Position numbers and translations under genes: made by a program. 64,000 nt of DNA from GCA-002708315 sp963676635 (GTDB lineage: Bacteria > Bacteroidota > Bacteroidia > Bacteroidales > F082): positions 4,092,001-4,156,000 of the forward strand of contig OY781105.1 in NCBI GenBank assembly GCA_963676635.1. The letters are read 5' to 3'. This document shows positions 26,950 to 34,959 of this stretch, piece after piece. Positions within the stretch are counted from its first letter, which is position 1, and each line of letters begins with the position of its first letter. The notes under the pieces are model-generated. The model searched no databases and had not been told where the DNA came from. It saw only the letters and a program-made list of their open reading frames with translations.

Positions 26950-27750
26950 TCACAACTTTTCCCCGCATCTGCTGCAATACTCTGCATCATCGTCGTGGTT
27001 TGTTTTATTGCATTTGCTGCATACCTGGGTGTTGTTGCGGCCTTTTGCTTTTATCATTTCACTACCGACAATACTTGTGGGGACGGCGATAATAGCAAAA
27101 CCCACAATCATAAGAAAAGATGCTAGTGTTTGTCCGATTACCGTTTGTGGTGCAATATCTCCATAACCTACTGTTGTTATGGTAACTATTGCCCAGTAAA
27201 TTGATTTGGGGATACTGGTAAAGCCGCTTACAGGGCCTTCAATCAGATACATTAGTGAGCCTGCAATTACAACGATTATAAGAACAACTTCCAGAAAAAC
27301 CAGAATTTTTGTCCTGCTGTTGGTTATTGCTTCCCGTAGTGTTTCAGATGCCTTGATAAATCGTGTTAGCTTCAGAACTCTGAAGATTCTGAGTAAACGC
27401 AGCATTCTTATAACAACCAAAAAATGTGATCCGGTAACAAACAGGCCAATAAAAGTAGGAAGAATTGACAGTAAGTCGATAACTCCATAAAAGCTAAAGA
27501 TATAGCTAAACGGTTTTTTTACACTGTAAATACGTAATATATATTCGATGGAGAACAGAATAGTAATTACCCATTCAGCAATTAAAAACACCCTGCCATA
27601 CCTAAGGTGCAGGGAGTGCACGCTATCAAGCATCACAATAATAACTGAAAGTATGATAACAATAAATAATGCTATATCGAATAATTTGCCGGCTTTGGTG
27701 TCAGCTTCAAATATTATTTCGAAAACTCTGTCTTTAATATTTTTACTCAT
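26950..27750 (-). CDS. Voltage-gated K+ channel-type ion transporter with C-terminal zinc ribbon
   Basis: The 266-residue protein has six TM segments. S4 is Arg/Lys rich (RMLRLLRIFRVLKLTRFIK, 115-133), and the pore loop carries the K+ filter TTVGYGD at 192-198. After S6 a short tail carries C244xxC247 and C259xxC262 (VCSKCNKT, YCSRCGEKL), a zinc-ribbon-like module. The tail replaces the RCK or cyclic-nucleotide domains seen in other channels and could act as a tetramerisation or redox/zinc-sensing element. It lies 11 bp after the upstream TIGR02757 gene. Confidence 0.88.
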   Translation of the reverse strand: MSKNIKDRVFEIIFEADTKAGKLFDIALFIVIILSVIIVMLDSVHSLHLRYGRVFLIAEWVITILFSIEYILRIYSVKKPFSYIFSFYGVIDLLSILPTFIGLFVTGSHFLVVIRMLRLLRIFRVLKLTRFIKASETLREAITNSRTKILVFLEVVLIIVVIAGSLMYLIEGPVSGFTSIPKSIYWAIVTITTVGYGDIAPQTVIGQTLASFLMIVGFAIIAVPTSIVGSEMIKAKGRNNTQVCSKCNKTNHDDDAEYCSRCGEKL

Positions 27751-27761
27751 AATCTGTAAAA

Positions 27762-28523
27762 TTACGAAACTCCTTCGAAAACACCCATCCCGAAAAGGGC
27801 AAAATCATAAATAACAGGATCATCAGGATTTAGTTTTCTCAGGTTTTCAGTTAGTTCAATTGCTGCTTTCCAGTCGTTTTGCTTCCGCGAAAGCAGTCCC
27901 AGTTTTCGTGCTACATTGCCCGAATGCAGGTCGAGCGGACATATAAGTGATGAAGAAGGGATATCTTTCCATATGCCAAAGTCAACTCCTTGTTCATCAT
28001 CACGGATCATCCATCTTAGGAACATATTAGTGCGTTTTGCAGCTGATCCTTTAACAGGATTGCCAATATGTTTCTCAGAACGAAGCAAATGTGGTGTTTC
28101 AATAATGGCATTGCGGATACCTGTTATCACCGAAAGGATATTGCCATCAAATGCGCCGTTAGCTATTGTTTCAAGTCCGCCTTTGTTCTGGTATATATCG
28201 CGTAAAGCAGAAATAAGAAACAGACAGTCGTCGGAGTTGAAGGTTCTGTAAACGTAATTGTTAAATATATCCAGATCTCTTTCGTCGGAGTTCATCATAA
28301 ATTCATAAGGAGCATTATCCATTAGCTCCATCATATGAAATGCTTTGTTTATTATTGCTGAGCGCCGACCCCATGAAATAACGGAAGTTAAAAATCCGCT
28401 GATTTCAATATCTTCTTTTCTGGTAAATGAATGAGGGATACTGATAGGATCACTCTCAATAAATTTTGTATTATTATAGTTTAGAACTTTGGTGTTTAGA
28501 AGTTTAATCAGATCGTCTGTCAA
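27762..28523 (-). CDS. TIGR02757 (DUF2400) family protein
   Basis: The 253-residue soluble protein matches the TIGR02757 pattern. The visible parts are DPISIPHSFTRKEDIEISGFLTSVISWGRRSAIINKA, ALRDIYQNKGGLE, KRTNMFLRWMIRDDEQGVDFGIWK, and PLDLHSGNVARKLGLLSRKQND, ending NLRKLNPDDPVIYDFALFGMGV. The fold is probably of the HhH-GPD DNA-glycosylase type, but no function is established. It precedes the channel gene in a likely two-gene operon. Confidence 0.88.
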   Translation of the reverse strand: MTDDLIKLLNTKVLNYNNTKFIESDPISIPHSFTRKEDIEISGFLTSVISWGRRSAIINKAFHMMELMDNAPYEFMMNSDERDLDIFNNYVYRTFNSDDCLFLISALRDIYQNKGGLETIANGAFDGNILSVITGIRNAIIETPHLLRSEKHIGNPVKGSAAKRTNMFLRWMIRDDEQGVDFGIWKDIPSSSLICPLDLHSGNVARKLGLLSRKQNDWKAAIELTENLRKLNPDDPVIYDFALFGMGVFEGVS

Positions 28524-28590
28524 TTTTTTTGATATTTATTCAAAATTCTGTTAAATTTGATCACAAAATAAAACAAATATATAACGTACT

Positions 28591-28992
28591 ATGAAAAAAC
28601 TACTACTAATTTCTGTTGCAACTATAATATCAGTTGCGTTTTATTCATTTACTGTTGACAGTAATATTAATATATTAAAGGTTATTCCTGAAGGGGAGCA
28701 ATATTCAGTACCTGCTGATGTGCAGGCTATTATTGATAAGTCATGCTATGGCTGTCATAATACAGAAGGAAAAACAATGGGCAAGATGAAGCTTAAGTTT
28801 GATGAAATGAAGGACATCAAGGTAACTAAGCAGATTAATAAGCTGGAAAAGATTGTTAAGGTTATGGAGAAGGGTAAGATGCCTCCTGGTAAGTTTGCCG
28901 AAAATTATCCTGATAAAGTTCCATCACAGGAAGAAACTGAACAGTTGATAAACTGGGCTGAGCAAATGGTTGTTGCGCTGGGGAAGGAGTGA
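28591..28992 (+). CDS. Secreted haem-binding (cytochrome-like) protein
   Basis: The 133-residue protein has an N-terminal signal helix (residues 3-22). It has a single CxxCH haem motif (KSCYGCHNTEG) followed by GKMKLKFDEMKDI and the distal Met-containing GKMPPGKF. This is the pattern of the haem-binding domain PF14376. It is predicted periplasmic and electron-carrying or haem-sensing. It has no partner gene nearby: the upstream gene runs the other way, and a sorting-domain relic lies downstream. Confidence 0.85.
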   Translation: MKKLLLISVATIISVAFYSFTVDSNINILKVIPEGEQYSVPADVQAIIDKSCYGCHNTEGKTMGKMKLKFDEMKDIKVTKQINKLEKIVKVMEKGKMPPGKFAENYPDKVPSQEETEQLINWAEQMVVALGKE

Positions 28993-29064
28993 ATGAGAAG
29001 TGAGATTTGAGATATGAGATGTGAGAGATCGCATGGTGTTTGTTTATGTATATCGAGGTTGTAA

Positions 29065-29361
29065 GTGGATGTGCATGGAGAATACAGATATGTGGTTTTC
29101 TGCTCTGCGATTCCAATGGTTGATATCTATGGCAGAAGAGTAGGACAGTATGAGGTTGTTGACAATAATGTGATAGATGTAAGAAATATTTCACCGGGGA
29201 TTTTTATATTAAATTTTATTGAAACAGGGCAGAGTGTCAGGTTTCATATGAGTTTTGGGATATCGGATAGGTATAAATTTGACCAGAAATACAAAGTTAA
29301 AGCCCTTGAATTTTATATTGAAACCACCACTAACGATTTGTATATGAAATACTATATTTAG
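29065..29361 (+). pseudogene. Orphan T9SS sorting-domain relic
   Basis: The ~98-codon frame has no signal peptide or N-terminal domain. It contains MVDIYGRRVGQYEVVDNNVID and then NISPGIFILNFIETGQSVRFHM, the C-terminal half of a type A T9SS sorting domain. The rest of the cargo gene is missing, and the frame then reads into unrelated sequence. The most likely explanation is a decayed cargo gene. The interval 28993-29544 shows nothing else. Confidence 0.5.
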
Positions 29362-29544
29362 TATTCCGATTTTCATTTTTCAAATATATTTACAATGGCT
29401 CTCGGAGTGAATCTTTTGTTTAAGTAACCGGATATTACTTATGTAAATTTTTAGTTAGTATATATGTAGTTTTTAATGATATCTTTTTGGGCGAAAATTT
29501 TTTTTATTTTTGGAGAACATATTTTACAATTTTAATAGTTGAGC

Positions 29545-30876
29545 ATGTCTAATACTAACCTTAGTTATTTTCAGTCGGTACATACAAGTAAGTTAACTGA
29601 AAAAGAGTTAATTAATTGCGTAGCAGGAATGCCTGCGTTGTTATTCAGGATAGAAATTATTAAAAATAAAATTGAATATCTAAATAATTATAAGATATCA
29701 GGATTTGAGGAATATACGTTTTTACTTCTGAAAAATAAAAAGGTTAGTAAGGAATTAATTTATGAAAAGGACTTTGCCAAGTATACAAGTTTTATTGAAA
29801 ATATTCATAAATCGAAAGAAGATACTGTAATAATAAGATTAAGGAAGAATGAAAATGATGTGAGGTGGATCAAAATAATCGGAGGGCCAAATCCGTATAA
29901 TCCCGGATTTTATTTAGGGGTTTTGATGGATGTAACTCAGTCAATACATCTTGTGGAAGAATTGATAGAAGAAGAGAATGAGTTGCAGGTTATGCTTGAG
30001 ATGGCTGATAATCCTGTTATTCTTGTAAATATGATGGATAAAAAGGTTGTGTCTCACAATAGCGCTGCAGTTGAATTATTTGGTTATGGTTTTGAGGAAT
30101 TCCAGAAATTATATTTCTCCGACTTATACCATAACAGCCTTACAAGTGAGATTAACCGAATATTTGAAGATGTAATATTTGAGTCTAAGTGGGAAGGAAA
30201 ACTGTTCTATAAAAGAAAGAATAATGGAAGGTTCCTCGGGAAAACTGTTCTTAGGTTAGTAAAAATTAAGGATAAAAGATTTCTCAGGATTTCGATTTAT
30301 AATGTTGATATGGCTGCTGATATTAAAAATTTTGGCATAGGTAATCTAAGTAATAATCCTTTGACCGACAGTAAAATTGAGTTTGAAAACAAACTTGTTG
30401 AGAAGGTAATTGGAATTGAAGAGATGCAGGATTTATTACAAACATTTCTTGATAACTCATACGATAATAATAACTTTGATGGAATTATCTATTCTGACAT
30501 TCATTTGAAAAAGGAAAAAATATCTGTTTATGCAGTAGGCGAAATGTTTAAAAACCTGGGGATGGGAAAATTGTTTACATATGAGGGTACTATTGCTGAA
30601 AATATAGAACAGTATAAGCTTGACTATCTAATAATAGACGATACGATGACCAGTATTAAAGCTATTGACTGGGCGCTTTTTATACCGTATGGAGTAAGGT
30701 CATATTATGCTAAACCTTTTTATGAACGTAATACTCTGAGATCAGTTCTGATTTTATGCTCGTCAAAAACAAACTTCTTTAAAGAGGATAAAATAGATGT
30801 TTACAATTTATACAATAAAGCATTTGTTAAAGGGCTTAAGAATTGGAGAAAGTATCTCAGGGTAAGAAAAAAGTAA
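29545..30876 (+). CDS. PAS-domain signalling protein without recognisable output domain
   Basis: The start is the ATG at 29545; a TTG two codons upstream is less likely. The ~443-residue soluble protein has two PAS-like units. The first is at ~25-135, ending with the PAC-like GFYLGVLMDVTQSI. The second is at ~145-265 (MADNPVILVNMMDKKVVSHNSAAVELFGYGFEEF). A C-terminal ~150 residues may be GAF-like (MQDLLQTFLDNSYD ... DYLIIDDTMTSIKAIDWALFIPYG). No histidine kinase, GGDEF or HTH is visible. It lies just upstream of the operon at 31315-37820 in the same direction, separated by 438 bp with a separate promoter. A functional link is possible but unproven. Confidence 0.75.
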   Translation: MSNTNLSYFQSVHTSKLTEKELINCVAGMPALLFRIEIIKNKIEYLNNYKISGFEEYTFLLLKNKKVSKELIYEKDFAKYTSFIENIHKSKEDTVIIRLRKNENDVRWIKIIGGPNPYNPGFYLGVLMDVTQSIHLVEELIEEENELQVMLEMADNPVILVNMMDKKVVSHNSAAVELFGYGFEEFQKLYFSDLYHNSLTSEINRIFEDVIFESKWEGKLFYKRKNNGRFLGKTVLRLVKIKDKRFLRISIYNVDMAADIKNFGIGNLSNNPLTDSKIEFENKLVEKVIGIEEMQDLLQTFLDNSYDNNNFDGIIYSDIHLKKEKISVYAVGEMFKNLGMGKLFTYEGTIAENIEQYKLDYLIIDDTMTSIKAIDWALFIPYGVRSYYAKPFYERNTLRSVLILCSSKTNFFKEDKIDVYNLYNKAFVKGLKNWRKYLRVRKK

Positions 30877-31207
30877 TTGCATAAGTTTGGCGCAAGTTGG
30901 ACTAATTACAGTATCAAATAATTAATGTCTGAATAGATTGTCTATTCAAAAATTACCAATTATCGATTTTGCATTTATACCTTTTAGGATATCCTGTCTT
31001 TGTTATCCTCTATCTAAGTTATTTTTATTCAACAGATAATTGCCAATAATTGGAAATGGAATATGAGATTATTAAATGGCTTTCAGCAAAGCTTCCATCG
31101 AACCCTAATTGTAATTTTAGTTTTCACACTTTTTAAACATAGGATATAAATATTGCAAATTTCATGTATTGATAAAATGCGCCAAAAAAGCTTTAAAATA
31201 AATATAA

Positions 31208-31220
31208 TTGGTAATACCAA
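31208..31220. promoter_or_regulatory. FadR/GntR-type operator candidate
   Basis: TTGGTAATACCAA is a perfect palindrome about the central A. It contains TGGTAATACCA, which fits the FadR-subfamily operator consensus TNGTNNNACNA. It lies 43 bp upstream of the -33 element of the operon that starts with a GntR/FadR gene. It is a candidate autoregulatory site. Confidence 0.55.
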
Positions 31221-31234
31221 AAAGTAATAAAAGT

Positions 31235-31263
31235 GATAAAAATGAAATAAAATCATTTTTATC
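31235..31263. promoter_or_regulatory. 29-bp inverted repeat abutting the -33 element
   Basis: GATAAAAATGA (31235-31245) and TCATTTTTATC (31253-31263) are perfect 11-bp inverted arms with a 7-bp AT spacer. The right arm ends one base before the -33 TTG at 31264. The placement is what one expects of an operator for repression or activation. It is AT-rich, so chance cannot be excluded, but 11/11 is unusual. Confidence 0.6.
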
Positions 31264-31293
31264 TTGACAAAAAGAATATTATTATTATTTTTG
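31264..31293 (+). promoter_or_regulatory. Bacteroidota promoter of the six-gene operon
   Basis: TTG at 31264-31266, exactly 19 bp, then TATTTTTG at 31286-31293 match TTG-N19-TAnnTTTG. The start codon of the first gene (ATG 31315) follows 21 bp later. This also argues against translating from the TTG at 31264. Confidence 0.75.
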
Positions 31294-31314
31294 GGCATTC
31301 CAAAATATATTAAA

Positions 31315-32049
31315 ATGTCGATTGCTGAAAACAAATTAGTAGGAGTTTTGGTTGAATGGCTAAAAAATCATGAGTTGAACATTGGTGACCGATTGCCATC
31401 AGAGAGACAGTTGTCAACTAAATTGAAAACAAGTCGTACTTCTTTACGAAATGCTTTAAAGATGCTACAGGCTAAAGGTGTTTTGGAAGCTAAACCCGGA
31501 AGTGGATACTATTTAAATCAATGGAACTATCTGGAAAGTTTTGATAAGTTGTCAACTGAAAAATGCAAAAAGCAACAGATATCCAACCAGCTTGAAGCTT
31601 TCTTTTATTTTGAACCCCTTGTCGCAAGTATTGCGGCATCAAGGATAAGTGAGAAGCAATTAAAGAAATTTGAAAATATTGTTGTGCTCCTAAGTAAAGC
31701 TGTTCTTAATAAAGATATGGATAAGATAAAGGTCTATCATGTAGAGTTTCACAGTGTTATGATTAATTCTGTTGATAACAGTTACATTGTAAGAATGTTG
31801 GAAGGTTCAAATAAAAATCATGATATTATTTCTGATATAATTACTGAGCTCACTTTTGATGAATTGAATGATTTTTTTGCTTCTCATGTTAACCTTTTAC
31901 AGGCAATAAAGCTTAAAGATTCCGATAAGTCAAAGGAATTATGTAGTGAAATGTTATGCCAGAATGCAGGTTTCCTAAATAAATATAAACAGATTCCGGT
32001 ACCTGAGGTAATAAGATTATTTAAGTCGGGTATTAACTACGAAATGTAA
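31315..32049 (+). CDS. GntR/FadR-family transcriptional regulator
   Basis: The start MSIAENKLVGVLVEW at 31315 gives ~244 residues. The N-terminal winged helix has NIGDRLPSERQLSTKLKTSRTSLRNALKMLQAKGVL, a clear GntR HTH. The C-terminal all-helical FCD region (~85-235) contains FEPLVASIAASRIS, and the metal/ligand-type HVEFHSVMINSV and SHVNLLQAIKLKD. FCD regulators sense small organic acids or similar metabolites. It is first in the operon and has palindromic candidate operators upstream, so it probably controls the five genes behind it. Confidence 0.88.
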   Translation: MSIAENKLVGVLVEWLKNHELNIGDRLPSERQLSTKLKTSRTSLRNALKMLQAKGVLEAKPGSGYYLNQWNYLESFDKLSTEKCKKQQISNQLEAFFYFEPLVASIAASRISEKQLKKFENIVVLLSKAVLNKDMDKIKVYHVEFHSVMINSVDNSYIVRMLEGSNKNHDIISDIITELTFDELNDFFASHVNLLQAIKLKDSDKSKELCSEMLCQNAGFLNKYKQIPVPEVIRLFKSGINYEM

Positions 32050-32066
32050 ATTATTAGTGTGTCAAA

Positions 32067-32342
32067 ATGAAAAGAAGAGAATTTTTTAGCCGACCTCTTT
32101 CGAGGTTAAAAAACATAGGGAAAGAAGAAACTCCAAGGAATGTTGATTCTGAAAATAATGACAACATCGATTTTTGTGAAATAATATCCTCAGGTGATTT
32201 TACCGATGATTTGCTATTCTCAGAAATGATGCGTCGTTCAATTGACCCTGCCACAATATCTAAAGAAGAAATGATACGGATTATTACAGATGAACTTACG
32301 GAAAAATACCGTGAAAATAGTTGTGATATGCGAGATAATTAA
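32067..32342 (+). CDS. Small operon protein, unknown
   Basis: The 91-residue soluble protein starts MKRREFFSRPLSRLKN, which looks like a degenerate Tat-type RR motif without a hydrophobic segment. An acidic middle follows, then a predicted helix (ATISKEEMIRIITDELTEKYREN). It has no Cys pairs of ferredoxin type (two isolated Cys). It is 17 bp after the regulator and 20 bp before the membrane protein. It could be a chaperone or subunit for the Tat-exported enzyme encoded two genes on, but I recognise no family. Confidence 0.65.
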   Translation: MKRREFFSRPLSRLKNIGKEETPRNVDSENNDNIDFCEIISSGDFTDDLLFSEMMRRSIDPATISKEEMIRIITDELTEKYRENSCDMRDN

Positions 32343-32362
32343 TAATCAGTAAAATAATTAAT

Positions 32363-33754
32363 ATGGATCACTTATTTATAGAAAAAAGAAGGCTGGTAAA
32401 ACGCTGGAGAGGCCCCATACCGGTACTGGTAAACATGGCTTTTATACTTGCCTTGTTTTATGTAACATGGTGGATTTTTCAAGATCCGCGAGGGTTAATG
32501 CGCATGTATACCCCTTATAAAGGGTACATGGTTTGTAGATGGTTGTTGATAATATTTATCTGGGTGGCCTATATATTTAATTATTGGCCTTTTAAGCAAG
32601 AATGGTTACGCAAAACACATCCTCTTGTTAAAGGAATTGTACTTACGGGAATAAGTGTAATAATAATGTGGATTGTTATCGAGGGATTTTTTGTTCATAT
32701 TCTTGGTAATTATGGTATAGCTTATTTTAATCCTGAAAGGCTTACAGCATTAGGATTAACAGAATTTTATGCTGAAGAATACTCCTTTGAGGCTATTATG
32801 ATGTTTGCTGCAATTGCTTCATGGCTTAGTCCTACATGGGTAGTGGCTTGTGAAAATGCTCCATGGCAAAATGAAAGACAACCGGTTAAAGGGATAACAG
32901 TGCTTATTGTTACTTTCTTTCTGAGCATGATAATATATTTTATTACAATGCATTCTCATATGGGTATTTTATATTATCCCTGGCAGGAGTTTACAGCAAT
33001 AACACCTCCTTATTGGGAAGAATTTGCAAACACGGTCAGTGGAAACTTTCATATTGCATGGATAATGAGTGCTACTGTGGTGGTTTGGTTATATGAAACT
33101 ATATGGGAAAGGTATCCTTTTGATTTAATTAAAACTGATTGGTTACGCCGAGTTGCTTCATTCTTTGGAATATTTGTTATTGCAGTAGCCCTGGCTTTCT
33201 TCCTTTATTTTGTACAGGAATTGGCCTGGGGTCCAGCTATCCGTGGTACTCGTCGTTTAATGGCTCCTGACTGGAGGTGGTTACATGTTGGTGAGATGGC
33301 TATTTTCTGGCTTGTTCCTTGTCTGTTCCTTTATTTTTATCTTGGCAACTGGCCAGTAAAATTCAGCCGTCCGGTTAACGTATTAATAAGAAGTGCTATT
33401 ACAATTCTAGGAGCATCGCTGATTTATATAGTTTATTATCGTACTTCTCATCTTTTCCTTGGAACTCAAAAAGGGTTCTCTCATCCTCAGCAATTTCCAA
33501 TGATTCCAATGATTTGGTTGATAAATATGTTCCTGATAAATTACTGGTTTATGGATGGATGGCCAGGATGGAAGCTTGCGCCGGCTAATGAGGAAGTGAA
33601 AGAAGATTTAGAAGCATTACCGGAAGATAAGATAAAATGGAATCCCAGGTTTTCTTTTGGCCTTATCGCTGGTATTGCAGTTGGTGTAATTATATTTTTT
33701 GCTGTTGTGATGTTCTTGCCCTGGTGGTCAGAAGTATTCACAATAATTGAATAA
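32363..33754 (+). CDS. Polytopic membrane protein (~11 TM), unknown family
   Basis: The 463-residue protein has about eleven hydrophobic helices (near 20-40, 56-76, 88-112, 143-164, 176-205, 230-250, 265-290, 310-330, 337-363, 380-403, 432-458). It is unusually rich in Trp and has membrane-embedded His (TMHSHMG near 194-200, and FHIAW near 230), plus PTWVVACENAPW and RRLMAPDWRW. Aromatic and His clustering inside helices is more like a redox or metal-binding membrane subunit or a specialised permease than a standard transporter. It shows no MFS, ABC or RND motifs. It lies 20 bp before the Tat-exported MBL gene. Confidence 0.8.
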   Translation: MDHLFIEKRRLVKRWRGPIPVLVNMAFILALFYVTWWIFQDPRGLMRMYTPYKGYMVCRWLLIIFIWVAYIFNYWPFKQEWLRKTHPLVKGIVLTGISVIIMWIVIEGFFVHILGNYGIAYFNPERLTALGLTEFYAEEYSFEAIMMFAAIASWLSPTWVVACENAPWQNERQPVKGITVLIVTFFLSMIIYFITMHSHMGILYYPWQEFTAITPPYWEEFANTVSGNFHIAWIMSATVVVWLYETIWERYPFDLIKTDWLRRVASFFGIFVIAVALAFFLYFVQELAWGPAIRGTRRLMAPDWRWLHVGEMAIFWLVPCLFLYFYLGNWPVKFSRPVNVLIRSAITILGASLIYIVYYRTSHLFLGTQKGFSHPQQFPMIPMIWLINMFLINYWFMDGWPGWKLAPANEEVKEDLEALPEDKIKWNPRFSFGLIAGIAVGVIIFFAVVMFLPWWSEVFTIIE

Positions 33755-33774
33755 TAAATAAAAAAGATTGTCAT

Positions 33775-34947
33775 ATGTCAGATAATAATAAAAAAGGGGT
33801 TTCGAGAAGAGATTTTATGAAAGGTGCAGCAACAGGTGTAGGAGTTGGCGCTTTAGCATCCATGGGATTGTTCTCTTACTCCCCTGCAAGAAAAAGGTTC
33901 TTTCCGGAAATCGATAGAAAGCAAACAGATATTGGTGTTTGTAAAAGTGTAAAAATTACCAATATTAGCGAAACAAGCTGGTTTGATAATGGAATACTTA
34001 TGGGTGATATTCGTAACGCAGGGGGCTTGCTCGTTAATCAGTATGAATTTAACTGGCCTCCTTTTGGCAATGGAAAAGGATTGTCAAATGGTTCATATGC
34101 TGATGGCATCAAACAAATAAAACATTTGCTGCCTGACCGATTGGATGAAGCATGGGAGATTATCGAGCAAAATTCTGTTAATCCTGAAAATGCTGGTGGT
34201 TATGCAGCATTAGTGGAAATGGAAGATATGGAAGGTAATATTCATAAATATCTTCTCGATAGCGGTTGGTCTTATAAATGGATGGATGAGTGTTTTAAAA
34301 GAGAAGGAGTTGATAAAATGCTTGCTAATCGCGAAATTGAGAAATTTTTTATTTCTCATGCCCATTTTGATCATTTTTGGGGTTTACCTGTTACTTATAA
34401 ATATGATCCTTCTATTACAACATATATCCCGGAGGGGTTCTATCCTGAAGATAAACAATATATTACAGATTGTGGTCATAAGGGCGAGCTAAAGGAAATA
34501 AAAAACGGATTGCATAAGGTTGCTCCCGGATTTGCTGTTTATACTTTCGGTGTGCCGATTATATGTCGAGTTTATGGTGAGCTTTCTATGTATTTCAATG
34601 TGAAAGATCTGGGACTAGTATGTGTTACAGGATGTTGTCATGAAGGTATTATTAAGTTTGCCGATACTGCATTCAGGGAGCTTAAGTATGAGAATGATAA
34701 TATGTATGGAATCTATGGAGGTCTGCATATCTCACCTTTCGAAGATTGGGATCCCAAATATGATGACCTTGTAATATCTCTTGACAAATGGGGCTTTGAT
34801 AAAATTGGATGTAACCATTGCACAGGAATTCTTACTGCTAAGAAATTTATCGAAGCAGGTTATAATGTTATACAGGGAACTGCCAGATTCAGGTCGAAAG
34901 ATAAAGCATATCTCGGTAACGGTGACACAATTGAATTTAAAGCGTAA
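33775..34947 (+). CDS. Tat-exported metallo-beta-lactamase-fold hydrolase (COG1237-like)
   Basis: The 390-residue protein opens with a Tat signal (SRRDFMKG at residues 10-17, then a Gly/Ala hydrophobic stretch to ~36), so it is exported folded with its metals. The MBL motif is H195-A-H197-F-D199-H200 (SHAHFDHFWG). Further ligands are probably H289 (VTGCCHEG), H318 (GGLHIS) and H348 (CNHCTG). These last three motifs are those of the COG1237 group (dihydropterin-ribofuranosyl-aminobenzene-phosphate synthase-like). The real substrate is unknown. The extra Cys at 287/288 and 346/349 next to the ligands are notable. It is followed at 12 bp by a metal-chaperone-type GTPase. Confidence 0.85.
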   Translation: MSDNNKKGVSRRDFMKGAATGVGVGALASMGLFSYSPARKRFFPEIDRKQTDIGVCKSVKITNISETSWFDNGILMGDIRNAGGLLVNQYEFNWPPFGNGKGLSNGSYADGIKQIKHLLPDRLDEAWEIIEQNSVNPENAGGYAALVEMEDMEGNIHKYLLDSGWSYKWMDECFKREGVDKMLANREIEKFFISHAHFDHFWGLPVTYKYDPSITTYIPEGFYPEDKQYITDCGHKGELKEIKNGLHKVAPGFAVYTFGVPIICRVYGELSMYFNVKDLGLVCVTGCCHEGIIKFADTAFRELKYENDNMYGIYGGLHISPFEDWDPKYDDLVISLDKWGFDKIGCNHCTGILTAKKFIEAGYNVIQGTARFRSKDKAYLGNGDTIEFKA

Positions 34948-34959
34948 TAGATCTTTGTA

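Noticed and set aside
31264..31314. Extended start of the GntR regulator from TTG 31264
   Set aside because: That TTG is the -33 promoter element with perfect 19-bp spacing to TATTTTTG; the ATG at 31315 begins the normal GntR sequence.
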